Positions 12,350 through 23,663 of a DNA stretch of 64,000 nt are shown one piece after another; the stretch's first letter is position 1, and the number at the start of each line of letters is the position of its first letter. Origin of the DNA: Rhynchonema sp. JSB1_4 (lineage: Eukaryota; Nematoda; Chromadorea; Monhysterida; Xyalidae); NCBI GenBank assembly GCA_030248065.1, contig JASAMV010003444.1, positions 52,727 to 116,726 of the forward strand. The letters are read 5' to 3'. A model generated the notes under the pieces. The model searched no databases and had not been told where the DNA came from. It saw nothing but the letters and a program-made list of their open reading frames with translations. A program made the position numbers and the translations under genes.

Positions 12350-14662
12350 ATGCAATACGAAAGGGTTGTGTGTGCCGCGTGGCCAATTTTGGTCGTTTTG
12401 TCCATCGCGCTTGGCATGGGAAGCACAGGTACATATTACACTGGGATCTAATTTGTTGTAACCTCGGTTGTTTGCGTAGTTGATCACAGTTGTTGTTGGA
12501 CCATGCATGTCGGTAGTACATAGGTAAAGGCAAACTACACCAACACGAGCCCGATTTCGAAGGTGGTTTGTGTTCAAAACGGAAAGAAAGAGAAAATCAT
12601 CATGCTCCACTTTGTATTCTTCAACGTGTAACATTTTCCAAATCAGCAGCCACGTGTGAATGTTTCACTATTCTGCCAGCTGCGAAATCGGGCTCGTGTT
12701 GGTGCAGTTTGCCTTTATATGTATAGTCCAGCCACGAACTCATGAGACGACTTATTTTGAAGTTGACTTGAACGGATCCAATAATGTTCCGGTTCCACGT
12801 ATTTCGGAAATGAAAGAAAGAGAAATGCATGTATTTTTTAAAAACACGCTCTCCACCTCGGTGCGTAAATTCCCTTTTGACTCCCAAAACATTTGTGTGT
12901 TGAACGATCTTGCTGCAACGATCTAGCACGCAACAAATTGAGGTCAGCCAGCTGGAACTTGTCATCATGTCTCTCGGCCCAATCTCTTTCTTTTGTTTGC
13001 GAAAACCCGTGTAACCGGCGCATTTTTGAATCTGGCCAAGCAAGCTTTAAAAAGAGTCGTCTCATGAGCACGTGGCTGGGCCATACATAGGCGACATGTT
13101 TCAATCGTTAAGCGTAAAAAGGTAAGATACGAATTACCGGACGTTTATTTCCCTGGCGGTTTATGCGCGTTTTCTCTTCATAGTTCATTCACTGTACATT
13201 GTTACTGCATATACTGTGCGTAGCAGAGCCCTCTGCGTAATACGGGTGTTGGTCACGATTCTGCCATTAGAATCTCCAATTCCAATAACCACTGAGTTTA
13301 GTGAATATTCTTCGTATGTAGTTACAGAAAAGTGTTGTCCTGCCTGATAATCACCTCATTCACCACTGGACCGTGTAGCAGAGTCACCATAAGTGACTCC
13401 AAACGATATAATGTTATACAAGGATCGGCGCACACAAATCAAACTTTCTAATACGTGCTCAACTTGTATAGCATCCGCTGCAACGGAGGGCAGTTTGGAG
13501 TTGCATCCGGCCAGTCATCCGTTCCATCGGATTCTGCCGCCGTTACCGCCGCACATGCTGAGAGACGTGCAGAAACGGGAGGCGGCATTGGTGCGCGAAG
13601 TTAGGGACTATGAACAAGTAGGTATGATGGCTGCTGGTAGCTGGGAACACGCGCACTCATCTATGGTGCGCGTATATGCGCACTGACGATGACCCGGTTC
13701 ACTGGTCTGTGAAAACAGGTGAACGAACACACTGCGCAATAATACACTCACATCAAAACTAACAGCTGGTGGATGGCCCAGCAGACCTTGATGCCAGCAA
13801 GCTGCGTACCCCATGCACTCAACTTAACGTATATACAGTATATGAGTTTTGCTTAGCGATTACGGCATGAAGAATTTATGGTCCTCCGTTGTATACCAAG
13901 CACAGGCAAACTGTTTTCACGTGAAATGTCACGCACATGCCTTGTTCCACCATGGATATTCTCCTACAATTGGCGCTCGACCTGAGGGGTTCATTTTCAG
14001 GGTTAGGCAGTGGCGTTGAGCAAAGCACATTTGAGCAAGACCACTTTGAGCAAGAAAAAAGGGCAGAGGAGAGCAGAGCTATTAGTTTGTCCCAATGGCT
14101 TAGGCTTGAGCTGATTTAGGTATCAGGCTTAGGCATACACTTAGGCTTAGTTTTGTGCTTGGGCTTAGGCCTTTTTGTTTTTAAGTTATGCTCTTTCGGT
14201 CTCTGCTCTTTTTCACTTGCTCAAAGTGGTCTTGTTCAAACGTTCTTTGCTCAATTGCCCGTCCGCCGGTTAGGCTTAGCGTATGCTGCCCTCACACATA
14301 TATCAACGCAAGCCTAACAATAAGTGCAGGCCTAAGCCTAACCTTGGAAGTAAACCTCTGGTCGAGCTCCAATTGACCGTGCCCCAATTGTAAGAGAAGA
14401 CACCAGGGAACATCGGCCGACCGGTTGGTTATACATAAGCTGGTTGTGTGATGCCGCATGGAAAGTGTGACATATCCGTTTCACATATCCGACAAACGAG
14501 AACGAATGCGTCGCGCTGATCCAAAACGTCCAAATTTCCACGCAGGGTCTGTCATTCGGCAAGCGATCATCGGATGACAAGCGCGATTCTGAATACGGTC
14601 AATTCCTGGCCTTTGGTAAACGCGATGGAGCAGACTATCAAATGGGACTGAGTTTCGGCTGA
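12350..14662 (+). CDS. Neuropeptide precursor with three amidated peptides of CCK-like spacing
   Basis: Exons 12350-12428, 13472-13617 and 14546-14662 (stop TGA) join in phase to 113 residues. Residues 1-26 are a classic signal peptide with core WPILVVLSIALG. After a Pro-rich spacer, Lys-Arg at 61-62, 81-82, 87-88 and 100-101 frames three peptides. Each ends in Phe-Gly, and the Gly is the usual amide donor: a first ending DYEQGLSF-amide, then DSEYGQFLAF-amide, then DGADYQMGLSF-amide, whose Gly is the last residue of the precursor. In all three a Tyr with acidic residues just before it sits seven residues from the C-terminal Phe-amide, as in cholecystokinin (DYMGWMDF-amide), so Tyr sulfation is plausible. 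The C-terminal LSF/LAF differs from known CCK and sulfakinin endings, so family membership is inference. Processing would be in the secretory pathway, with release to a GPCR. Intron 1 holds two MITEs. Confidence 0.8.
12527..12715. mobile_element. MITE family A, copy 2, in neuropeptide intron 1
   Basis: An element of about 189 bp flanked by TA on both sides. Its terminal inverted repeats read aaggcaaactacaccaacac at the left and the matching reverse complement ending gtttgcctt at the right. It is the best-preserved copy in the window. It ends only about six bases before the start of MITE family B copy 1. Confidence 0.8.
12722..13089. mobile_element. MITE family B, copy 1, in neuropeptide intron 1
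   Basis: An element of about 368 bp with inverted ends: tagtccagccacgaactcat at the left, and at the right gtcgtctcatgag, then cacgtggctg. A second copy lies inverted at 60612-60961 in the last visible dynein intron and matches along its whole length. No coding capacity is apparent. Confidence 0.8.
14007..14262. repeat. Fold-back repeat in neuropeptide intron 2
   Basis: The left arm (gagcaagaccactttgagca) is followed about 140 bp later by its inverse (tgctcaaagtggtcttgttc). The centre is rich in ttaggctta units. A partial relative with the same gagcaagaccactt block is at about 38870-39000, inside dynein intron 18. Confidence 0.65.
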
Positions 14663-15248
14663 AGATTAGGCGATTGACAGAGCAGATACTAGATTGGTGG
14701 TTTGATTATTATATTGTAGTTGGATAATGTCAAAGGGTGCGTGACATTGCTCCATTGTGGAAAGCACACACCACCTGGCTGGCCATACGAATATCATGCA
14801 TTTTTTCATGTGCTAACATGCACAGTACATACACACACCGCAATGAGTCATGTTTGTGGTTGCAAATACACTTGTGTTACGTTCCGAAAGTGTTTATGCT
14901 GATCTTGAGAATATCTATTTTCAACAATACACAAACGCAACAACAAAAATATAGTGGCACGAGATTAAGAAATAAACAGTGACACTGCTGACTGACGAGG
15001 CACATTTTTTTGAAGCAAAAACTTGACCAAAAACAAACCGTGGAACGGTGTCAAACAACAGACATATAAATAAATAAATATATTGCCAGATGTTATACTC
15101 GGTGACCGAATGAGCCTGTCTTGGTGACGCGAGTGTTTCACGCTGACGCAGGTCGAAATTAGTTGCATCAGTGATTTTTTGAGAAAGAAAGTCGAGCGCG
15201 CCGAAGACTTCGCGATCCGATCATCAAGTTTCATAACAGCCATGGCAC
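14663..15248. other. Convergent intergenic region
   Basis: The neuropeptide gene ends at 14662 on the plus strand and NGLY1 ends at 15249 on the minus strand, so their 3' ends face each other. An AATAAA at 14971-14976 could serve the neuropeptide transcript. Nothing else is supported. Confidence 0.5.
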
Positions 15249-18200
15249 TTATTCAAATTTGACATCAATCACAAGACCAGGATTTTGATCACCGAGTGTC
15301 GTGCGACAAAGCTGGGCGTGCTGCCACGCACAGGTGCCCACGCCACCACCAAGTTTAACTTGAACAACAATCGAAGTACAACCAATCAACTGATCACTTT
15401 GCAACTCAACCACACCCGTCGCATTGTCGGCGATTTCGGTCGTTTCACCGCATTTCACACTCCACTCAATTCGTCCGTTTTCAAACGTTTGCGCGCCGAG
15501 TGACACTCGCACGGTCTTGGCGCGCACGTTTGGCGTTATTGATGACCAATCGACTCGCCACGAGATCTCACCGATGGACGCCGAGTCGCTGTCTTCACGA
15601 CGGCAAATGTACGTCTGCAAAAACACATTGTTTGGGTATCACGTACATTTTTACATTCATATCACGGCCTGGCAAACTAAGAAAACTACATCAACACCTG
15701 TTTCCAATCATGTTCCTCCTTCCTCCACACATTCACAGCGCCATCGGTCAACGATCGCCATCCGTTTGAGCGCTGATGCTCCGTTTTTGATGCATTCGGG
15801 CGGACATAGATGTCGGTGCCGCATTGGTAGTGAACTAACAGATGTTTCACGCTGATTTCGCCGTCGTCAGGCACGATTTGGAATGGGGATGACGAGCCTG
15901 TGAATGGGTGTGGAACATTTTTATCAGCTCAGCAAATAAGGGAAAGGTTTCGCAAATTCGCGATGTTTTTCATGTTCGTAAGTGCAGCTCATGCTTTCGC
16001 GCACGGTGATACTCGGTCAGCTGGTGGGGCAGCTCCATCAGAGTGTTCAGTGGTATCGTTAGGGGGGGTTGGGGGAGGGGGTTACCCCCTGGTATGGGGT
16101 ATGGGAAATTTTTCACTTTTGGAACAAGCACCCCTAAGAAATGACTTTTTGACCCCGAGAAGTACCAAAATTGACCATTTTTTGCCTAAAAATGTCAAAG
16201 ATCGCATGTTGCCGCAAGAAAACTCTGTTTTAGGCACTTTTAGACCACTTTTTGAAGATTTTGGGGGTCATTTTTTTCAGAAACCCCCTCGGGTATTGGA
16301 AATTTTTGAATTTTTGGAGAAACCCCCTGGTATAGGAAAATTTTGATTTTTGGGGTATGTATGGGAAGATTCCCGAAAATTGGGCTGGGTATGGGAAAAT
16401 TTCGATTTCTCAACGACACCACTGAGAGTGTTGTGTGGCACGAACGCAGTTGGGTGGCTGACGTTGCTTTTCATTCTAGCAAGCGAGCCCACCCTTTCCT
16501 GACAACTAGGGTTACAGGTCGGGGCTCACCGACACCCGACAGCCGACATCTGGAAGCACCCGACACCCGACAGTTCGAAAAAAACACGACATCCGACATG
16601 TAGTTTTTGAAAACAGCCGACAATCGACACCGAGTTTTTGGACCAAAAACAGGGAAATTTTTCCTCATTTGCATCCGTAGAACAATTTTTTGGCCCAAGT
16701 TACTGCATTCAAGTTTTTTCACACGAAACAAACACCAAAATGTCACATTCTTCGTCTTCGAAAACATTTGGTCCGAAGAAAATTTTCTCACAAAATTCTT
16801 CTCTCAGCAAAACTGAAGTTTTGGACCGTAAATGTTGAGTGTCGGGTCCCAAAAAAACCGACACCCGACATCTGGAGGCACCCGACACCTACACTTTTTT
16901 TGGCACCCGACGACACCCGACACCCGACATCTCTCTAACCCTACTGACAACACAAGTGTCGCCAATAAGACATCCACAACCAGAGTAAAAAAATCGAGAA
17001 CAAACAAAGCAATCACGCACCTTGATTCAGTGTCATATCCCGGAGTCCGGCTTCGCCTCTCGCCAGTCGCCAAGCCATCGAGCCACTGGTCCGACCGCCC
17101 AGTCCATCCTGATGTTTCATAGGCAGCAGCATCGACACCAGCTCAGTGACACGACGCTGGTCTAGTAGTCGGACGCGATCGGGCGATAGACGCGCGCGCA
17201 GATGGGTGTTGTGTTGCTGGAGAAAAAAAAAACGATTTTCAAGCGAAAGGTTTCGGATGCAAGTCGCAGTTGCGAACATCAAACGAAAATTGAAGCTGCA
17301 GTTAATTTTTTTGGCAAACTCTGACACTTCTTGATGCAACAAGCACGAAGCGATCTATTTTTAGGCAAATACATAACATTTTATTGGAAACAATGGCTGG
17401 ATTGGCTACCGGTGTCGACAGACTTTATTGATCGAATTGGATCAGCTTGTTTTCAACACGCGGCCTCTCCCAAACAGAGATCTTTCGAAATTCACTGGAG
17501 CGGTTCCGTTGGTTGCGCATTACTTATCCTTTACTCTAGCGGAAGCAAATAAAAAAAGTAGAAAGGGAACTTGAATTTGAAAAAACCACGTGACCAACAT
17601 AGATTGGATGGATCAGCAAGTTCCAACTGAAAATAATTTGGAAAGCGAAAATGTCAGCGAGGAAACGAACAGCAAACAACACACCTTGAGCAAATGCAGC
17701 AACCATCGCTCCCTGCATTCCAATCGTCGATCCCACATGGCCTGATGGTCAGACGCGTAGCGCCAACTGACGTCCACAATCTCATCGGCCGAGGCAGCAA
17801 TTACGTAGGTGAGTTTCTTGCCTAAAGAAAAATGACATGTAAATCGTGCAGTCGTTTCAAAAAGTGTTGGAATTCTGCAAGGCCCAATTTTAGATTTCCA
17901 CTGTGTTGTAGTTGTCTTCATAGAAAAAAACGAAGTTGGCAAAACATGATCGCAAACTTTTTCACGCAAAGTGTAATCGGCGAATGGGCGAAACATTTTC
18001 ACCAGAGCAGACATGCAATTATATCATCGTATATATCATCATCGGAAGAGGCTGCTTTTGCACTCGAAATGGCTTCAGAAACCGCGCGCTGCGTGCCAAT
18101 TTAGCAGCAGTTGGGAAATTTAAAAAAGCCAACATTCGCCGTAGACTCACCCCATCCACAATCATACAACAACGGTTGATCGCAAACGTTTTCGCACGGA

Positions 18201-21200
18201 TCGCAATGCAGCCAACGTTGCTCCAACTCGCTGTACACCTCGGTCCACACATGGTCGGTCCAGTCGTGCGTTAGTCTGCATTCGAATAGCAACAATGTCA
18301 AAATTTATAAAGCAACAATAATTTTTAGAATTATTTTTTTTTCAATCCCAATACCAGACCGACCGAGTCTCGAAGCCCATGCTTCTCGCGCACAACGTGA
18401 AACAATTGGCCCACTCGCCGCATCGCCCTTTTCTGAAATGGCAATCAGCATATTTAGATGCAGCAGTTTCAAGTCTTATAATCAAGGCATTTCGCAAAAG
18501 CCTCGGAGGGACAAGGTTATAGGCAAACTACGCCAACATGAGCTCGATTTCGCAGCTGGTAGACTAGTGAAACATTCTGAGGTGGCTGCTGATTTGGGAA
18601 ATGTTACACGTTGAAGAACACAGTGGAGCATGATGATTTTCTCTTTCAATTCGTTTGAATACACACCACCTTCGAAATCGGGCTCGTGTTGGTGTGGTTT
18701 GCCTGTACATCCCAAAAAACACGCAACAAGATGAAAACGAATATGGCCAGAAAAATCGATGCATCAGGTAGAGTATTTCCTTTTGGTGCAAGTCAAAAGA
18801 AACAAGCGACCCCAACTCAACTCCTGTTTGGGGTCGAGATTTCAGAAAACGAATGAAAGAGATTAAGAATGTGTCCTTGTTAATCCAAGCACGACACTCA
18901 GCAGCAAACATAGTAGAATGTTTCATTGACATGCTGGCAGCGCACACGCACAACGCTCACAGCGAGCATGTGAAACATTGTTGTTGTTAGCTTCCACAAG
19001 CAAACGTTGACACGTTTTTGCCAGCTGCGTGATTGAGTCGAAATTGTAGGGCCGCTTGTTTCCTTGGACCAAGAAAAACATAAAACACTACACTGTATGT
19101 ACGACATCAAACGTGCTTCTATTCTGTTGCAAACGTCGACCCGTATCCGTGAGCCCGATCGACCTGCGGAGAAACCGATCAAATGCGAAACCCAGAAAAA
19201 ACAACCGTCATCTGATCAAGGCAGCCGATCACAAAGTTTGCTTAACGTGCGACCAGCCAGCCAGCGCCTATCATTTCGTCGATAAACATTTCCAAGCTAA
19301 ACAATCTCACCGAGTTTCCAGCAATTTTCCGGGATGGTCGTAACGAGGGAATCTAACAGTACGATCGCATCGATCGCATTGGTACAATTCAATACGCCCA
19401 GCGCCATCCAATTGTTCCTGGATTGTAGGCTCGCCAGGACCTGTCGACAAAACGACATAAAAATTATACATATGGACAGTCTAGTGGCAGCCAGGGTAAG
19501 GTATGTTTGGGGAGGGATGGATTCAGACGGCAAGGTACCCCATACCTAGCTTCAAAGAGGTTGCAATGCGAGGTTAGGTCCGAAAAGGGTTTTTTTGCAT
19601 GCATAATACTGCAAAATAGGCGAAGAAATTGGTACATGTTTGCATTTTGGCCGAAAACTTACCTGCAATTGCCAATTGCTGTTATATGGAAGTTTCGATT
19701 TTTGGTTTTTAAGGTCGAAAAACATCTACTTTGCTTATGAAAACCAAAAACGGATGGTTGCACGATACCGTCGGGGACGGTTGCAAGATATCTACCACTT
19801 AGGGTGAATGCCTCCCCACCCATCCCCACAGCATTGCGGTGGCCGTCGAAAATCCCGAAAAAAAAATCCCGAAAAAAAAATCCCGAAACGAAAAATCCCG
19901 AAAAAAAAATCCCGAAAAGCAAAAATCCCGAAAAAATCAATAATGTAATCAATCAATAAAACAACAAAAGCATTGCACGTAGATTTTATAAAATTTAACG
20001 ATGAATTCACAAACCGACAAATCTCGTTTTGTGCCCGCCATCAGCGCACGACGGACAGGGCGCTTCGTTCACCCACGAAAAGAATTCCTGTTTAAACCAG
20101 GCCAACAGTTCCAGCAGCACGCAATGACGTAGTGCAGCTTCGTTGTTCTCAACAGAAGACGAACCGGTGGCTTCAAGACGTTTGCGAGCTCGTTCATTCA
20201 ACACGTCCACCGGCATCACCGAGCGAGACTGGGCTTGCAGAACTTCGACTTCGTACAATGCAGCCTGAACAAGACGACGAGTTTTGTGGGGGGGATGGGG
20301 AGGGGCAAATAGGGGGATAGTATACCACCCGAGGGGGACATCCTCCCCCAGGAACCAGTGTAGTTCCTGGTCCGGAGGGGGAGATAGCGGACCCCCCGTT
20401 TTTTCGGAGGGGGAGATAGTGTGCCCCCGAGGGGGGGAAGGGGGGGGGAAGACCCAAATGTGGGAAAAAGTCACTTTTTGAGGTAGAAAATTTGACCTAT
20501 TTTTGCCCCTTTTTGGAAAAAATTCTTCATAAAAAGGGTATTTTGGCGACTTTTGAGAACATTGACCTGGAAATCACACATTTTAGGTCTAAAAATGCCC
20601 ATTTTAGGCCTAAAATGGCCATTTTAGGAAAAAATTGGGGGAGATAGTGTACCCGGAGGGGGAGATAGGGGGATAGTGTACCACCCGAGGGGGAGATAGC
20701 GCACCCGAGGGGGGACCCCCTTCCCCCCAGGAACTACACTGCCAGGAACAAGTTTGCTAGGTACTACACTGCCCAGACGTATTAAAATCGAGCGCAGCGC
20801 GCGATTTTTTTGCCTATTCGGGGTAAAATATACCGACTTTTAGCCCTTTTGAGTCAAAAATATCCATTTTGGCGTCGATTGTTGTCAGGGTTTATTTTTT
20901 CAAAATGGACGAGTAGCAAGAAGCTAGTAAAATCAAAAATTTAGTAGCTTTTTTGCCGCTAAAAAGCCAATTTACTATAGTCCAACAACAGCTAATGCAG
21001 AATTTATGTCCACTGCGTTGCCTGATCCGCCAAGCACATAACGCGTGATGCAACATTACAAGCACAGACAGGCAGTCAGCTTGTGTGTGTTGGCTGGCTG
21101 CGTGGGTGTGTTTATAATGTAGCATCACGCGTTATGTGCTTGGCGGATCAGGCAACGCAGTGGACATAAATTCTGCATTAGCTGTTGTTGGACTATAGCT

Positions 21201-21531
21201 TTTTTGGCGAAAATACAGAATTTAGTAGCTTTTAGGCTATTAAATTTGAAAATTTACTTGCTTTTCAAACAATTTAGTAGCTAAAAAGCTACTAAATTTG
21301 GTTAAAAAAATCCATGATTGTTGTGTTGTTTGTTGACGACACATAGACGAGTGACCCCGCGAAGTGTTGACTATAAACAGATGAGACCAAAAAGTGCTGG
21401 CGATAGATAGCAAGAAAACTGCGAAATGAACTGACCTTCCGAAGAATTTGATCAACTCGTCGAGCGAATGCCGTTTGAGACGCAATTATTGTGACGGGAT
21501 ACGGCTTCGCGTCCTGCAGCATTTTTTTCAC
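15249..21531 (-). CDS. NGLY1: Peptide:N-glycanase (NGLY1), nine exons, PUB domain not found
   Basis: Exons in transcript order: 21531-21436, 20264-20015, 19440-19311, 18432-18364, 18275-18151, 17821-17685, 17216-17021, 15897-15698, 15614-15249. They give 522 residues with all phases consistent. The enzyme removes N-glycans from misfolded glycoproteins during ER-associated degradation. The transglutaminase-like core is intact: nucleophile Cys in [10 protein letters not shown] (codon 18420-18422), His in DHVWTEVY (18251-18253) and Asp in HCDPCEN. Spacings of 27 and 17 residues equal those of the known triad. Zinc ligands appear as CPSC and CDRC. The C-terminal PAW mannose-binding domain spans the last two exons, with the family signature [12 protein letters not shown] just before it. 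The earliest exon aligns with the helix before the core. Upstream lie only repeats, so the protein may start at the ATG within this exon (like yeast Png1, without PUB) or a distant first exon was missed. Confidence 0.93.
16048..16434. mobile_element. hAT-like MITE family 1, copy 1, in NGLY1 intron 8
   Basis: A 387-bp element with ends cagtggtatcgtt and aacgacaccactg, flanked by the perfect 8-bp target-site duplication AGAGTGTT (16040-16047 and 16435-16442). An 8-bp duplication with CAG-type ends is the hAT signature. Inside are repeated tatgggaaa motifs and G-runs. A second copy, with another element nested in it, is at 23664-24578, and a degraded relative is at 61480-61860. Confidence 0.88.
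16507..16943. mobile_element. hAT-like MITE family 2, copy 1, in NGLY1 intron 8
   Basis: A 437-bp element with ends tagggttacag and ctctctaacccta and a perfect 8-bp duplication CTGACAAC (16499-16506 and 16944-16951). Both end zones carry clustered cccgacacccgac units. Copy 2 is at 32726-33193 in dynein intron 6. The central part resembles copy 2 closely. Confidence 0.88.
18519..18705. mobile_element. MITE family A, copy 3, in NGLY1 intron 3
   Basis: About 187 bp in the opposite orientation to copy 2. The left end is taggcaaactacgccaacat and the right end is ttggtgtggtttgcctg, with TA next to both ends. The block ctgatttgggaaatgttaca is shared with the other copies as its complement. Confidence 0.75.
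20356..20741. mobile_element. hAT-like G-rich MITE family 3, in NGLY1 intron 2
   Basis: A 386-bp element with ends cagtgtagttcctgg and ccaggaactacactg and a perfect 8-bp duplication CCAGGAAC (20348-20355 and 20742-20749). The body is rich in agggggagata and runs of C or G. Pieces with the same left end occur at about 21615-21840 and 22043-22160. Confidence 0.88.
20975..21198. repeat. Near-perfect 224-bp palindromic element in NGLY1 intron 2
   Basis: The left arm at 20975-21060 starts ctatagtccaacaacagc, and the right arm at 21112-21198 is its reverse complement with only a couple of differences. The spacer is about 50 bp and carries cagg and tggctggc units. Related half-elements sharing gttgcctgatccg or its inverse are at about 39040-39120, 41515-41610 and 63035-63060, so a fold-back family is likely. 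Confidence 0.85.
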
Positions 21532-22250
21532 CTGTATCATATACAGTATGTATGGGCGCTGATAGTTTATGACGGACCGGTAGAAAAATGCCTGAAATCG
21601 CTCTGCCGTCCTACACAGTGTAGTTCCTGGTCCGGAGGAGGGGGAACAGGCGGTACCCCCTTTTTCGGAAGACTAGAGGGGGGAGGACCCAAATTTGGAA
21701 AAAAGACATTTTTTGAGGTCGAAAATTTGACTCATTTTTGCCATTTTTTGGAAAAAAATCTCGACAAAAACGGTAATTTGGCGATTTTTGACGACATTGA
21801 CCTAAAAATCAGTCATTTTATTCCTAAAAATGCCTAATGGTTAAATGTAGAAGCGTTTGGTATATGTAAAATCGTCGAAAAATCTTTTAGCCCGCAGTTT
21901 ACCAAACCACAGAAGACATTCTCTTGGCCCAACCCAAACATTCCGCACGCGCTCCCACACGAGAGACAGGCAGGCAGGCAGGTGTGTGCGCTGCCTGCTT
22001 GTTTGTGCTGTTTTCAAACTTCGGGTCTTGGGCTTGGTAGTCATGCAGTGTAGTTCCTGGGGGGGGGTCCCCCTCGGGTACGTCTGTTCCCCCTCCATGG
22101 TACGTCTGCCCCACTGTTCCCCCTCCGGGTACGTCTGATCCCCCAATTTTTGCCTAAAATAGGGAAGTCCCCACTTTGGGGTGCCTGAAAGCTATATTTT
22201 TGTGTCAAAGCACCTGTGTATCAATACAAGCTTATTGTTCATAATATTAC

Positions 22251-22456
22251 TACCGTATTGTCGGAAATAGAACCCCCTCCCAAAAAAATTGACCCCCCAT
22301 AATAGAACCCCCTAAAATCAGAAGAACCCAAAAATCAAGAAGAAAAAATCACACCGGATTTTGGAACCCTCTCGGCAAATGGTGAAAACAATTTTTTGAA
22401 AATGATCGAGTGAAAAAAATAGAACCCCCGTATACTCTATTTCCGACAATACGGTA
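22251..22456. mobile_element. 206-bp MITE with TACCGTATTGTCGG ends
   Basis: Perfect inverted ends: taccgtattgtcggaaatag at the left and its reverse complement, ending ccgacaatacggta, at the right. The body repeats tagaacccc units. A looser relative with C-rich repeats follows at about 22560-22690. Confidence 0.75.
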
Positions 22457-23663
22457 TATAAAAGTCTTTTACTGGAGATTTATACCAAAAAAACACCCAA
22501 TTATGGCCACAAAAACCCGCACACAAAGTCATTTTAGGGGTATTTTTTGGGACAATTTTTAGAAATTTTGGGCAGTGAAAAAATACAACCCCCCAAAAAT
22601 AGAGCTCCCCCAAAAATACAGCCCCCCTAAATGGGGTCAGTGAAAAAATACACGTCCCCCTTGTATTTTAGGGAATACGGCAACTGAAACTGAACTTGAG
22701 AAAAAACGGTCTCTCTCTGCTACAATGCCGTCTTTCGAGGTTGACTATCCTCAAAATATATTATTTCCAAATGTTCACAACCGAACTGTCTTGTTTTCAG
22801 CTCAATGGCTCGCCAGAATGTCACCGCGTCGACAAAATGTTCCGAAAATGTTGTTTTTCTTAGATGCCATTACGATATAATTTCGAGAAAAAAATGGTCG
22901 GAAAAAAAGGAAAAAGAAGGAAATATTTCCTTTTTTCCTTTTTTCCTATTCGGAAAGAAAATGAGGAAAAAAAATTTTTTTCCTAACTCTGCTGAACAGA
23001 GACAGACAAATATGTTTTGGAATTTAGGAAAAAATGTGTAAATAGAAGGCTTGTGATCTGCAGCGAGACGTGCTTTACGATTCAGGAAAATTTGTGACGT
23101 CATAAATGAATCATGTCCGTAAATAAACCCCATGCAACCAGGGGTTGAAACATCATAAAACGACACTGTCTATTTCGACCAATCCGGTCCAAGACCCATC
23201 CCTCCATAAACTCATTCAGGTCGACTTGGTTGGTGGTACCTAAGGCTGGAGGTTGGGTATGTGGCACGTAGACTCGGGCCTACTCTTGCAACCGTATACC
23301 CTTGCAACCTAGTCCATGGCTTGGGCTCAGGTCCGGGTTGAGCACCGATCAACCAGCCGGGTTTAGAATGACGTCGGTCACTTGAAGTACTGAAATTTCA
23401 GGGTTAGGCATTGATTGCTTCGTTTATGCTCCGGCTTTTGCCTAAGCTTAGGCCTAGACTTCAAAAAAAACACGCTGCAGTAGTGCTCTCCACTGAAGCT
23501 TTGTCCACCGTCAGTGCATGTGCTCTAACATCTCAGTTCCCCACTGATCTCGCCTCATGCAAGCATTGCGGGCGCAAATGGCCAAACACGAGAGTTCAGA
23601 CATACGGAAGTTTAGGCCATCCTACGGTTGAGAACAGGGTTCGCGCGGGAAATTTGTTTGAGG

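Noticed and set aside
12350..14662. Allatostatin-A or RFamide assignment for the neuropeptides
   Set aside because: Allatostatin-A ends in FGL-amide and RFamides need Arg-Phe. These peptides end in Leu-Ser/Ala-Phe-amide with an acidic-Tyr context, which fits CCK spacing better.
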